A stretch of DNA of 64,000 bases from Acetitomaculum ruminis DSM 5522 (GTDB taxonomy: Bacteria > Bacillota > Clostridia > Lachnospirales > Lachnospiraceae), in contig NZ_FOJY01000006.1 of assembly GCF_900112085.1 (NCBI RefSeq), positions 1 to 64,000 of the forward strand. Reading direction: 5' to 3'. The notes below the pieces were generated by a model, which saw nothing but the letters and a program-made list of their open reading frames with translations, was not told the origin of the DNA and did no database searches. Shown here piece by piece: positions 28,201 to 35,663 of this stretch. Made by a program: the position numbers and the translations under genes. How positions within the stretch are numbered: position 1 is the stretch's first letter; the number at the start of each line of letters is the position of its first letter.

Positions 28201-29523
28201 TATACCTGTTTGGAAGTTTTGAGTTTTACTGATATTATGAATGATTATGGTAAAAAAATAGCAGAAAGACTTATATTAAAGGTATCAAGAATAATTAAAG
28301 AAACCTTTGGTGTAAAAGCTGTTGTATCAAGGGTTTATGCCGGAAGTTTTGGAATATGTCTTAGAGGTGCAAGTTTTAATTATAGTGAAGAATTGGCTCA
28401 AAAGTGCATAGAAAGCATTAACAAAATCAAAGAAGTAGGTGGAATGACCTGTTATGTATATGCCCAGGCCGGTGTGGCTATGGGAAGTGAATGTGATACC
28501 ATACATGAGCTTTTAATGGTAGCAAAAAACAGAATGATTGCCAAAAGCAGGTTTAGTGACAATGTTTCAAAGATTTATTCAGTTTATAATATGTATGGAA
28601 ATTATAATTATATGAAACCTGATCCTTATATTGATATACCGGCTTGCTATTTTATTGGAAAGGTTCGTTTAAATGAGGATTTAAATGGAGCTGAGGACTT
28701 TGAATTTTGCTATGTCAATAAGGCTTATTGTGAATATATTGGTAAACAATATGATGACCTTGTGGGAAAAGGCTATATGGAGCTGTTTTACGAAAATGCC
28801 GATCCAAGCTGGGTTTACATCGGTTATAGTGCGGCTGTGCTGGGAGAAAGGATAAGAACCAGAAAAAAGAGCAGTATCACGGGATTATGGACAGATTCTC
28901 TTGTGGTTCCTGCTGCCAAATATGGATATTTTATAACCTTGTTGATGGATATTACAGAAAATTATGAGAAACAGAAAAAACTTCAGGATATTAAGGACAG
29001 AGATGAAATTATATTAAGAATTGCCAATCTTATGATGAGGGAAAATGATATAAATGTAGCTATGTCTAGTGTCCTTTCTATTTTGAATGAATCAATTTTT
29101 GCTGACAGGTTATACATAATGATAATAAAGGATGGAAGATTTAGAATGGCCACGGAATTATGTGCTTTAGGAGCTCAGGAAAACAAGAAAACAACCCAGA
29201 ATGAATCTATAGATATTTTTGAAAAAAGTGGAAAAATTCTGGGTATGACAGATTATATTCACTTTAATAATGTTGATATTTTCAAGGAAAAAGACAGTGA
29301 AATATATGAATATTACAGGGAAAAGAATGTCAGAAGTATATTGTTGGTTCCTTTATATGGAGAAAAAGAGTTGCTAGGCTACATAGGTACTGACAACTAC
29401 GAAATCAATAATACGGAATATGTTTTGGATTTGTTAAAGAGAGTGTCATTTTTCGTATCCTCCAGACTGATGTTTTATAATATTCTTAAGGCTGAAGGAT
29501 TGACAAAAGACGAATACGAATAA
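25249..29523 (+). CDS. Giant c-di-GMP phosphodiesterase-type protein: PAS - GGDEF* - EAL - PAS modules - GGDEF* - PAS - GAF
   Basis: The 1424-residue cytoplasmic protein begins with a PAS domain (about 10-125). A degenerate GGDEF follows (about 135-285, FEKDQF at the motif). Next is a complete EAL domain (about 300-545: E331-A-L, MDDFGSGYSS, IKID, EGVE). The second half holds further PAS-like sensors (about 680-815 and 830-945), another degenerate GGDEF (about 950-1110, YAGSFG), a PAS domain (about 1120-1245) and a C-terminal GAF domain (about 1255-1420). No GGDEF is intact, so the predicted output is c-di-GMP hydrolysis. ATG 25249 follows GAGGA by 8 bp. The adjacent TTG is less likely. No terminator is evident after it. 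Confidence 0.88.
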   Translation: MEENEYAKSDLNKELITKVISFMPGGFFIYRADDKEEFLYANKMLLNILECDTTQEFYELTGGTFKGMVLQADLEFVEENINNQVKNNADRRNNAVYRVKTKNGLIKSVADFGIYVEDPKEGPLYYVFITDAKIGYDVLTGLPNRDTFFGNVMEDLEEIQKSEDIPVMVAFDLRGLRGFNIKYGISEGDKLLNIFANILRKHFGKDKCSRFEKDQFYAHTLKNIYEEKIKSVFDDMKIANEGKTLYVKAGVCDYEKDLLVNVYCDRARMACDIQKATYESGYGIFDETLSKNYENREYILSHFDEALEKGWIKVYFQPVIRTLTNMVCSVEALIRWIDPVRGFISPGDFVPLLEENGLSYKLDTYMINKVAQVQEQAMIKGRIVIPVSVNISRSDFEHCDIVDVVVRALDEHNLRRKLICVEITESAFITDEGILDEAIRRFHEAGIEVWMDDFGSGYSSLNVLKDFKFDEIKIDMLFLRNFGERSKVIVTKVVEMAKSLGIHTLAEGVETEEQLKFLKSIGCEKIQGYYYSKAMPYDDQIRHLNNKGMTSETNELAALYEKTGLVNLVSYRALALIFYNGESFVTLYGNEKYNMTIKDAEVKIGRNRDDKENNNITPDIKFIKLAEKAIHSKSEEPMTFVNKDKYFYFSFKEIASSRNGSMLLATIDGSIYETREQNNRLDDIMRNIMSVYESIYLIDLNEDSRFIVVSNLPNEKVGDVAYNLRDFYYNYNARLIFHEDTDRWGEFIKIFNEKREDFHLQNGSISEAFRVKNPMGNYEWTEFTVIELKENRYNRYLICTKTSAFEENNMTKVDNSDINKELVEKNVYDAIKHGSPIKFFWKDTNRRFVGVSDEFLKYYGFSSYKEVVGKCDEEVGWHINDELLKSIEEEVLNKGKVFKNVLAQNIVDGAVHNIATTKFPIYNEGKIVGLMGYMIDLDEDINANIKLKSGSFIDELTGLMNINGQIVSITELGDNLRINGEDYSYTCLEVLSFTDIMNDYGKKIAERLILKVSRIIKETFGVKAVVSRVYAGSFGICLRGASFNYSEELAQKCIESINKIKEVGGMTCYVYAQAGVAMGSECDTIHELLMVAKNRMIAKSRFSDNVSKIYSVYNMYGNYNYMKPDPYIDIPACYFIGKVRLNEDLNGAEDFEFCYVNKAYCEYIGKQYDDLVGKGYMELFYENADPSWVYIGYSAAVLGERIRTRKKSSITGLWTDSLVVPAAKYGYFITLLMDITENYEKQKKLQDIKDRDEIILRIANLMMRENDINVAMSSVLSILNESIFADRLYIMIIKDGRFRMATELCALGAQENKKTTQNESIDIFEKSGKILGMTDYIHFNNVDIFKEKDSEIYEYYREKNVRSILLVPLYGEKELLGYIGTDNYEINNTEYVLDLLKRVSFFVSSRLMFYNILKAEGLTKDEYE

Positions 29524-29631
29524 AGATATAATTCATAAAATTATTCCGGACAGGAAATCTCATGTGTTAAAGATTTGTTTCTGTATACCAATTGATATAA
29601 ATTATCTGTAAATATGAGAAAAATTCTTGAT

Positions 29632-29684
29632 AATTCCCTTATGCAATTGAATATTATAAAAAAAGTTTTACAATTAAAGGGAAT
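29632..29684 (+). promoter_or_regulatory. Inverted repeat in the leader of the AraC-family gene
   Basis: ATTCCCTT...AATTG (29633-29648) is repeated in inverted form as CAATT-AAAGGGAAT (29671-29684), with an AT-rich loop just before the ribosome binding site. It could be a regulator site or a leader hairpin. There is no T run to make it a terminator. Confidence 0.4.
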
Positions 29685-29706
29685 ATCAAAGGGGGATAAG
29701 ACAAAT

Positions 29707-30648
29707 ATGTATAATGAAGATTGGTACAATAATGAAACAAGGGTTCTTGAAGAAAAAGATAATTATTTAAAACTGGATTATGGATGCAAAGGTAAGGGAG
29801 AATTAACGGTTTACAGAGTATTTCCCAATATAGATTTGTATTTTATGGATATGGATACAGGGGATATTTTTAAAACAGCGGATTTTCCTCAGGGAATACT
29901 TAGTATAAGTCATTGCAAAAAGGGAAGATATGAATGCCAATTTGCAAATGAACATCAAAACTGCCTGTCTGAGGGGTGTTTTAGTATAAATGGAACAGAT
30001 TTTTTGCCAGAGCGTTTTTGCTTTCCCATGAAAAAATATGAGGGTTTATCCATAGTAGTAGACTGGATAAACATACCTGAGAAGGTTTTAAGTATGATGA
30101 ATGTATTTGGCATAGATTTTGAGAGATTGAAAAGTCTTATGGATGGGGAAAAAAGCTGGTTTGTCAGCGATACAGACAGTGAACTTTTTAATATTTTCAA
30201 TGATCTTTACAAAGGGGTTAGAAAAAATGAAATGGAATATCTGAGGCTTAAAGTAATGGAAGCCTTGTATTATATAGGAAAAATAGAAATTGAAAAAAAT
30301 AATGATTATAAATATTTTGACAAAGAGATGGTCAATAATACAAGAGCCATAAGGGAATATATTATTAATAATATAGGCTCAAATCTATCCATAGAAAAAC
30401 TTGTAGCTAAAACCGGTATGAATATAAATACCTTTTACAGTATTTTTATGAAATTATACGGGGAAACCCCTTATGCTCATTTGAAAAAATACAGAATGAA
30501 TCTTGCAGCAGTTTTGCTTCTTACAGGCAAAAGAAAAATAGGTGATATTGCAGTGGATTTGGGTTATTCAAATGCCAGCAAATTCTCAAAGGCCTTCTAT
30601 TCAGTATATGGAGAACTTCCAAGCAGTTATCGTAAAAAAAATATTTAA
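29707..30648 (+). CDS. AraC-family transcriptional regulator, PchR/YbtA-like
   Basis: The 313-residue protein has an N-terminal ligand-binding half that includes an 'ISHCKKGRYECQF' segment like that of PchR-type regulators. Its C-terminal AraC helix-turn-helix pair (about 215-313) contains LSIEKLVAKTGMNINTFYSIF and the second-helix signature 'IGDIAVDLGYSNASKFSKAF'. In pyochelin and yersiniabactin systems such proteins bind the ferric siderophore and activate the synthesis and uptake genes. Its position directly before the metallophore operon suggests the same role. I chose ATG 29707, which follows AAGGGGG by about 12 bp. An ATG 31 codons upstream has no ribosome binding site. A bipartite repeat and a promoter-like TATAAT begin at the end of this gene. 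Confidence 0.85.
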   Translation: MYNEDWYNNETRVLEEKDNYLKLDYGCKGKGELTVYRVFPNIDLYFMDMDTGDIFKTADFPQGILSISHCKKGRYECQFANEHQNCLSEGCFSINGTDFLPERFCFPMKKYEGLSIVVDWINIPEKVLSMMNVFGIDFERLKSLMDGEKSWFVSDTDSELFNIFNDLYKGVRKNEMEYLRLKVMEALYYIGKIEIEKNNDYKYFDKEMVNNTRAIREYIINNIGSNLSIEKLVAKTGMNINTFYSIFMKLYGETPYAHLKKYRMNLAAVLLLTGKRKIGDIAVDLGYSNASKFSKAFYSVYGELPSSYRKKNI

Positions 30649-30716
30649 GAATGGGCTATTTTTTAAATAAAAAAATATAAATGGAGTAGAAGACAATAAA
30701 AGGATATGTGTATAAT
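30647..30716 (+). promoter_or_regulatory. Bipartite regulator site plus -10 box before the metallophore operon (site A)
   Basis: Words AAGAATGGGCTATT (30647-30660) and ATGGAGTAGAAGAC (30681-30694) are followed 16 bp later by TATAAT (30711-30716). Both words recur identically, with nearly identical spacing and again a TATAAT, at 55204-55271. The two words share AATGG-(G/A)-(C/G)-TA, giving a direct repeat at 30 bp (30650 and 30680), about three helical turns apart. This suits an AraC-family activator replacing a weak -35 box. Confidence 0.65.
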
Positions 30717-30757
30717 ATGCACGTGGTTAGAAAAGACTAACTGCGTGCATATTTTTT
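30715..30757 (+). terminator. Strong hairpin between the regulator gene and the transporter operon
   Basis: ATATGCACGTGGTTAG (30715-30730) pairs over 16 bp with CTAACTGCGTGCATAT (30737-30752; two G-U pairs) and is followed by a T run. It should stop readthrough from the araC gene. The -10 box of site A overlaps the first bases of the 5' arm. Confidence 0.8.
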
Positions 30758-30813
30758 ATACAAATGCCCAAAAGAAATTAAAGCAGGGCATGTAAATTTA
30801 ACGGGAGGAAAAA

Positions 30814-32628
30814 ATGAAAAAACAGGATAATTTAATTCCCCACATGTTAAGTTTTGCCGGGGATAAAGGTTTTTTATTGAAAGTTTCGCAGTTTTTGTCT
30901 GCCATTAGCGCCATTTTTATTCTTTTGCCCTTTATTTTTGTATATTTTGCGGCAAGTAAGATAGTAGATGCGTTTATTGGAACTTATTTAGATTCCGGTG
31001 AACTCTTAAAATGGGGAATTTTGGCACTGGTAACAGAATTAGTAGGATTGCTGCTTTATTTTGGGGCATTACTATGTTCACATACTGCGGCTTTTAACCT
31101 TGAAAAAAATTTAAAAATGGAGGCACTTAAACATCTTTCTAAAATGCCCTTAGGATATTTTGAACAAAATCCCAGTGGAAAGCTTAGAAAGATAATTGAT
31201 GAAAACAGTGCTCAGACTGAAAAATATGTGGGGCATCAGTTGCCGGATCTGGTAGGAGCATATGTAACCATGATTGCAAGTCTGATTTTACTTTTTGTTT
31301 TTGACTGGAGAATAGGATTGCCCTTGTTTTTACTTTTTGCCATAGGATTTGCCCTTCAGTTTCTTCTTATGGGAAAGGAAACAATGACCTATATGCAAAA
31401 CTATCAGGATTCGTTAGAAACCATGAATCACGAGGCAGTTGAGTATATAAGAGGAATTTCTGTTGTAAAGGTTTTTGGACAATCAGTGAATTCATTTTCA
31501 AAATTTACAGGTGCCATAGATTCCTACAGTAAAAATGCCATGGCCTTTACAATGGCCTGCCAAAACGGAATGGTGGCTTTTACCACAGTTATAAATTCAC
31601 CTTTTTTAGTGCTTATTCCGGCTGCAGTTATTGTATCCCTTTTTTCAGGGGATATGGTTGATTTTACAAAAAACTTTTTGTTTTATCTTATTTTTACCCC
31701 TGCCTGTGCAGTAATGTTAAATAAGATTATGTATATGAATAATAATAAAATGCAGGCAAATGAGGCAATGAGAAGAATCGACATGATTTTAAATGCTCCA
31801 ATTCAGGAAGAAGCAAAGGAGAAAAAAATTTCTAAGGAAAATGATATCGTTTTTGAAAATGTTACTTTTTCTTATGAAAACGCCCATAATCCGGCTATTA
31901 AAAACATTAGCTTTGTTGCAAAACAGGGAAGCATGACAGCTTTAGTGGGAAAAAGTGGCTGTGGAAAGAGTACAACAGCCAGTCTTATTCCAAGATTTTA
32001 TGATGTGGACATGGGAAAAATAACAATCGGAGGAGTTGATATTAAAGATATATCACAAAAAGACCTTATGGAAAAGGTGGCATTTGTTTTTCAAAATCCT
32101 AAATTATTTAAAGAATCTTTACTGGATAATATTTTGTGTGGAAATAAAAATGCTACCAGAGATGATGCTTTAAAAGCGGCTCGTTTAGCATGTTGCCAGG
32201 ATATTTTTGAGAAATTTCCTAAGGGAATAGATACAGTTATTGGAAGTGAAGGGGTTTATCTTTCCGGAGGAGAAAAACAGCGTATAGCAATTGCAAGAGC
32301 CATTCTTAAAGATGCGCCGGTTATAGTTTTAGACGAGGCTACGGCTTATGCTAATCCTGAAAATGAGGTATTGCTTCAAAAGGCAATTAAAAAACTTACA
32401 CAGGGAAAAACAGTTATCGTTATAGCTCACAGACTTTCTGCCATAACAGATGCCAACCAGATACTTGTAATGAAAGAAGGAGAGATAGTTGAAAGGGGAA
32501 CTCATCAGTCTCTTTTAAAGGATAAAAAAGATGGAATATATGCCCATATGTGGAATGATTATATGAAAGCAACCACCTGGCATATTGGAAATGAAACAGG
32601 GGAAGGAAATGAGGTGAAGGCATGTTAA
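30814..32628 (+). CDS. ABC transporter, fused permease-ATPase, YbtP-like
   Basis: The 604-residue membrane protein has six membrane segments in the first 320 residues (type IV, exporter-like fold) and a C-terminal ATPase. The ATPase shows Walker A GKSGCGKST, signature LSGGEKQR, Walker B VIVLDEAT and the D-loop variant ATAYANPENE. Yersiniabactin importers YbtP/YbtQ share this fold although they take up the metal-siderophore complex. It starts 8 bp after a GGGAGGA ribosome binding site and is the first gene of the operon. It overlaps the next gene by 7 bp, so the two ATPases probably form a heterodimer. Import is inferred from context. Export of the metallophore is the alternative. Confidence 0.88.
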   Translation: MKKQDNLIPHMLSFAGDKGFLLKVSQFLSAISAIFILLPFIFVYFAASKIVDAFIGTYLDSGELLKWGILALVTELVGLLLYFGALLCSHTAAFNLEKNLKMEALKHLSKMPLGYFEQNPSGKLRKIIDENSAQTEKYVGHQLPDLVGAYVTMIASLILLFVFDWRIGLPLFLLFAIGFALQFLLMGKETMTYMQNYQDSLETMNHEAVEYIRGISVVKVFGQSVNSFSKFTGAIDSYSKNAMAFTMACQNGMVAFTTVINSPFLVLIPAAVIVSLFSGDMVDFTKNFLFYLIFTPACAVMLNKIMYMNNNKMQANEAMRRIDMILNAPIQEEAKEKKISKENDIVFENVTFSYENAHNPAIKNISFVAKQGSMTALVGKSGCGKSTTASLIPRFYDVDMGKITIGGVDIKDISQKDLMEKVAFVFQNPKLFKESLLDNILCGNKNATRDDALKAARLACCQDIFEKFPKGIDTVIGSEGVYLSGGEKQRIAIARAILKDAPVIVLDEATAYANPENEVLLQKAIKKLTQGKTVIVIAHRLSAITDANQILVMKEGEIVERGTHQSLLKDKKDGIYAHMWNDYMKATTWHIGNETGEGNEVKAC

Positions 32629-34352
32629 AAAAATTGTTTGCCCTTAGTGATACCGGTGCAAAAAATCTTAAACTGGGGATTATTTCTTCTGCTTTTTATA
32701 ATCTTTTAGTTATGTTCCCGGTGGGATTATTAATGATGGCTCTTGGAGATATTTTAGAAGCCATAAAGTCCGGAAAACAGCCAATGCAGGGAAAGACTTT
32801 ATTTTATATTGCAGCAACCATTATTTTGTTTTTATTAATTTTTCTGGCTCAATGGATACAGTACAGGCAAACCTATACTGCATCATACAAAGAAAGCTCT
32901 AAAAGAAGAATAGCCCTGGCTGAGAAAATGAAAAAGCTTCCTTTATCTTTTTTTGCAAAAAAAGATTTAGCTAATCTTACTACCACAATAATGGGAGATT
33001 GTACCTCTTTGGAAATGACTTTTTCAAATGCCATTCCAACATTATTTGGAACCCTGATTATGTTTTTGGTAATTTCAATAAGTTTAATTGTCATGGATTA
33101 TCGAATGGGACTTTGCATTTTATTACCGGCTTTTTTAGCTGCAATTGTACTTTTTGCCGCAAGGAAAGGTCAGCAAAAAGCTGATTTAAGGTGTGCCAAT
33201 GCAAAAAGAAAAGCCTATGATGGTGTTCAGGAATTTTTGGATAATATTCAGGAAATAAAATCATCTTCAAGACAGGAAGAGTATCTTATTGGATTAGAAA
33301 ATAAATTAGAAGATGTGGTTAAGCTGTCTTTTAAAAACGAGCTGCTTCCGGGATCGGTTTTGGCTGCTTCACAGTTTATATTAAGACTGGGGCTTGTTGC
33401 AGTTCTTATAACCGGAGGAATTCTGGTTTCAAAGGGAAGTCTTTCTTTGATGATGTTTTTGCTGTTTCTTTTAATTGCAGGAAGAATTTACGATCCTTTT
33501 TCCTCGGTTTTTATGCTTCTTGCTGAAATATTTTCCGCTATGGTAAGTATAAAAAGAATGAAAGAAATTGAGAAAACACCGGAGCAAAGAGGACAAAAGA
33601 GCTGTCCTAATAAAGGTTATGACATTGTATTTGACAATGTGAGATTCAAATATAGTAAAGATGAAGATAAAAATGTACTAGATGGAGTATCCTTTAGAGC
33701 CTGCCAGGGGGAGGTTACTGCATTAGTAGGTCCAAGCGGTTGTGGAAAATCAACAGTTTCAAAACTTGCAGCAAGATTTTGGGATGTTGACTCAGGAAAA
33801 ATTACTCTGGGAGGAGCAGATATATCCAAAATTGAACCGGAGACCTTATTTAAGAATTTTGCAATAGTATTTCAGGATGTAATGCTATTTGATGAATCCG
33901 TCATGGAAAATATAAGACTGGGAAGAAAAGATGCCACAGACGAGGAAGTTATTGCAGCAGCAAAAGCAGCCCTTTGTGAGGAGTTTATTCAAAGACTTCC
34001 TGATGGCTACAATACCAACATTGGAGAAAATGGAAGCTTTTTATCAGGAGGAGAAAGACAAAGAATTTCCATTGCAAGAGCTTTGTTAAAAAACGCTCCG
34101 GTAATCCTTTTAGATGAAGCTACGGCTTCAATGGATGCTGAAAGCGAGACTTTGGTGCAGGAAGCCCTTTCTACCTTACTTTCAGGAAAGACAGTCTTAG
34201 TTATAGCCCACAGGATGCGTACGGTAGCCAGGGCAAATAAAGTTATATTTTTAAAAGATGGAAAAGTAGCTGAAACGGGAACACCTCAAAAACTATTGCA
34301 AAAAAACGGACTTTTTGCAGCTTTATATAAAGCTCAGGGTCTAAAAAATTAA
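32622..34352 (+). CDS. ABC transporter, fused permease-ATPase, YbtQ-like
   Basis: The 576-residue partner of the preceding protein has six membrane segments (about 1-310) and an ATPase with Walker A GPSGCGKST, signature LSGGERQR, Walker B VILLDEAT and a standard D-loop ATASMDAES. The overlap with the upstream gene and the strong GAGGTGAAGG ribosome binding site support coupled translation and heterodimer formation. In the pyochelin and yersiniabactin loci the equivalent pair is PchHI or YbtPQ. Confidence 0.88.
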   Translation: MLKKLFALSDTGAKNLKLGIISSAFYNLLVMFPVGLLMMALGDILEAIKSGKQPMQGKTLFYIAATIILFLLIFLAQWIQYRQTYTASYKESSKRRIALAEKMKKLPLSFFAKKDLANLTTTIMGDCTSLEMTFSNAIPTLFGTLIMFLVISISLIVMDYRMGLCILLPAFLAAIVLFAARKGQQKADLRCANAKRKAYDGVQEFLDNIQEIKSSSRQEEYLIGLENKLEDVVKLSFKNELLPGSVLAASQFILRLGLVAVLITGGILVSKGSLSLMMFLLFLLIAGRIYDPFSSVFMLLAEIFSAMVSIKRMKEIEKTPEQRGQKSCPNKGYDIVFDNVRFKYSKDEDKNVLDGVSFRACQGEVTALVGPSGCGKSTVSKLAARFWDVDSGKITLGGADISKIEPETLFKNFAIVFQDVMLFDESVMENIRLGRKDATDEEVIAAAKAALCEEFIQRLPDGYNTNIGENGSFLSGGERQRISIARALLKNAPVILLDEATASMDAESETLVQEALSTLLSGKTVLVIAHRMRTVARANKVIFLKDGKVAETGTPQKLLQKNGLFAALYKAQGLKN

Positions 34353-34372
34353 AGAAAAGAAGGAGAAGAATC

Positions 34373-34966
34373 ATGGAAAACAATAACAGATTATCAGCTA
34401 AAGATTTAATCAACACCGGTATTTATACCGCAATTTATGCAGTAGTAATGTTTGCATTTACTATTGTAACCTCATTCGCACCTATTACATATGTGCTTTT
34501 ACCAGCCTTTTTGGCAATAATATGCGCCCCTATTTATATGCTTTTTATTACAAAAGTTAAAACCTTTGGAATGATAACCATAATGGGGATTTTAATTGGA
34601 ATTCTTATGATGTTTGTAACAGGAAATTCCTGGATTATGTTTGTATTTTGTGCTTTATTGGGACTTATAAGCGATTTAATTACAAAAGCAGGAGGATATT
34701 CCAGCAAAAGTATGGCTTCATTTGGATATTATATTTTTTCATTCTGGCCAATAAGCTCATTTTTCCAGATTTGGTTTATGAGAGACAAATATTTTGATAC
34801 TGTGGTAGCTTCAATGGGACAAAACTACGCAGACGGATTAAAAGCAATTACACCATACTGGATAATTCCTGTAATGTTTATTTATACTTTTGTTGCAGCA
34901 ATTATCGGAGGCCTTATAGCTGGAAAAATCAATAAAAAACATTTTGCGAAAGCCGGGATTGCATGA
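34373..34966 (+). CDS. ECF transporter substrate-binding (S) component, Trep_Strep-type
   Basis: The 197-residue very hydrophobic protein has about six membrane helices and an N-terminal 'LSAKDLINTGIYTAIY' segment typical of MptD/Trep_Strep-type S components of energy-coupling factor transporters. The next two genes supply the T and A components, so this is a complete group I-type ECF importer. It overlaps ecfT by 4 bp (ATGA). Substrate specificity lies in this subunit. Context suggests a metal-metallophore complex or a related small molecule, but the sequence alone does not show it. Confidence 0.8.
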   Translation: MENNNRLSAKDLINTGIYTAIYAVVMFAFTIVTSFAPITYVLLPAFLAIICAPIYMLFITKVKTFGMITIMGILIGILMMFVTGNSWIMFVFCALLGLISDLITKAGGYSSKSMASFGYYIFSFWPISSFFQIWFMRDKYFDTVVASMGQNYADGLKAITPYWIIPVMFIYTFVAAIIGGLIAGKINKKHFAKAGIA

Positions 34967-35658
34967 AAAGCCTGGATTCCACAACAAAGATTTTATGCAT
35001 CATAGCGGTAAATTTAATAATCACTTTCGGCATCAGCATTAAGATGGAATTTTTTATCCTTGCCTGTTTGAGTCTCTTGTTTTTAACCTATGGAAAAATA
35101 AGAAAATGCCTTGTATATATATTGATTTTTGCTTTTATGATATTTGGTGATAAGGTCTTGCTTCACTATATTACCATAGACTGGCTGGTAAGTTTTCTTT
35201 GCCTGATATTTATTACTTTTAGAAAATTTTTCTTTTGTATTATGACGGCAGATTTTTTCATATCAACCACTAAAATCAATGAATTGATTGCATCCCTGGA
35301 AAAAATCCATATTCCACAGGTAATAATAATACCTCTTGCAGTCCTTATAAGATTTTTCCCTACAGTTAAGGAGGAATGGGAACATATCAGGGCAGCTATG
35401 CATATGAGAAACATAGGAACAGGTTTTAAGGAGGTTGTATTTCATCCGGTAAAGACTATTGAATATATGCTTGTCCCCCTTTTGTTTTCAACAGTTAAAA
35501 TAGGTGAAGAATTATCAGCAGCAGCTTTGGCAAGGGGGATAGGAATGGAGAAAAAACGCACCAATCTTTATAAAGTGTCTTTTAATATGGCAGATTATCT
35601 GGTAATGATTTTTTCTCTGGCTATGGTAATTTTTCAAAAAATATATGGAGGTTTTTAA
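34963..35658 (+). CDS. ECF transporter transmembrane (T) component
   Basis: The 231-residue CbiQ/EcfT-family membrane protein carries the two short cytoplasmic Ala-Arg-Gly-type coupling motifs that contact the ATPases: one around AAMHMRNIG and one in AALARGIG. Its start overlaps the stop of the S-component gene. It should link substrate capture by the S protein to ATP hydrolysis by the fused A protein encoded 5 bp downstream. Confidence 0.87.
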   Translation: MKSLDSTTKILCIIAVNLIITFGISIKMEFFILACLSLLFLTYGKIRKCLVYILIFAFMIFGDKVLLHYITIDWLVSFLCLIFITFRKFFFCIMTADFFISTTKINELIASLEKIHIPQVIIIPLAVLIRFFPTVKEEWEHIRAAMHMRNIGTGFKEVVFHPVKTIEYMLVPLLFSTVKIGEELSAAALARGIGMEKKRTNLYKVSFNMADYLVMIFSLAMVIFQKIYGGF

Positions 35659-35663
35659 TCTGT

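Noticed and set aside
28090-28570. Active GGDEF domain in the giant PAS-EAL protein
   Set aside because: The motif reads YAGSFG and the first copy reads FEKDQF. Neither keeps the catalytic residues.
29614-29706. Longer N-terminus for the AraC-type regulator
   Set aside because: The upstream ATG has no ribosome binding site, and the extra region covers an inverted repeat typical of a leader.
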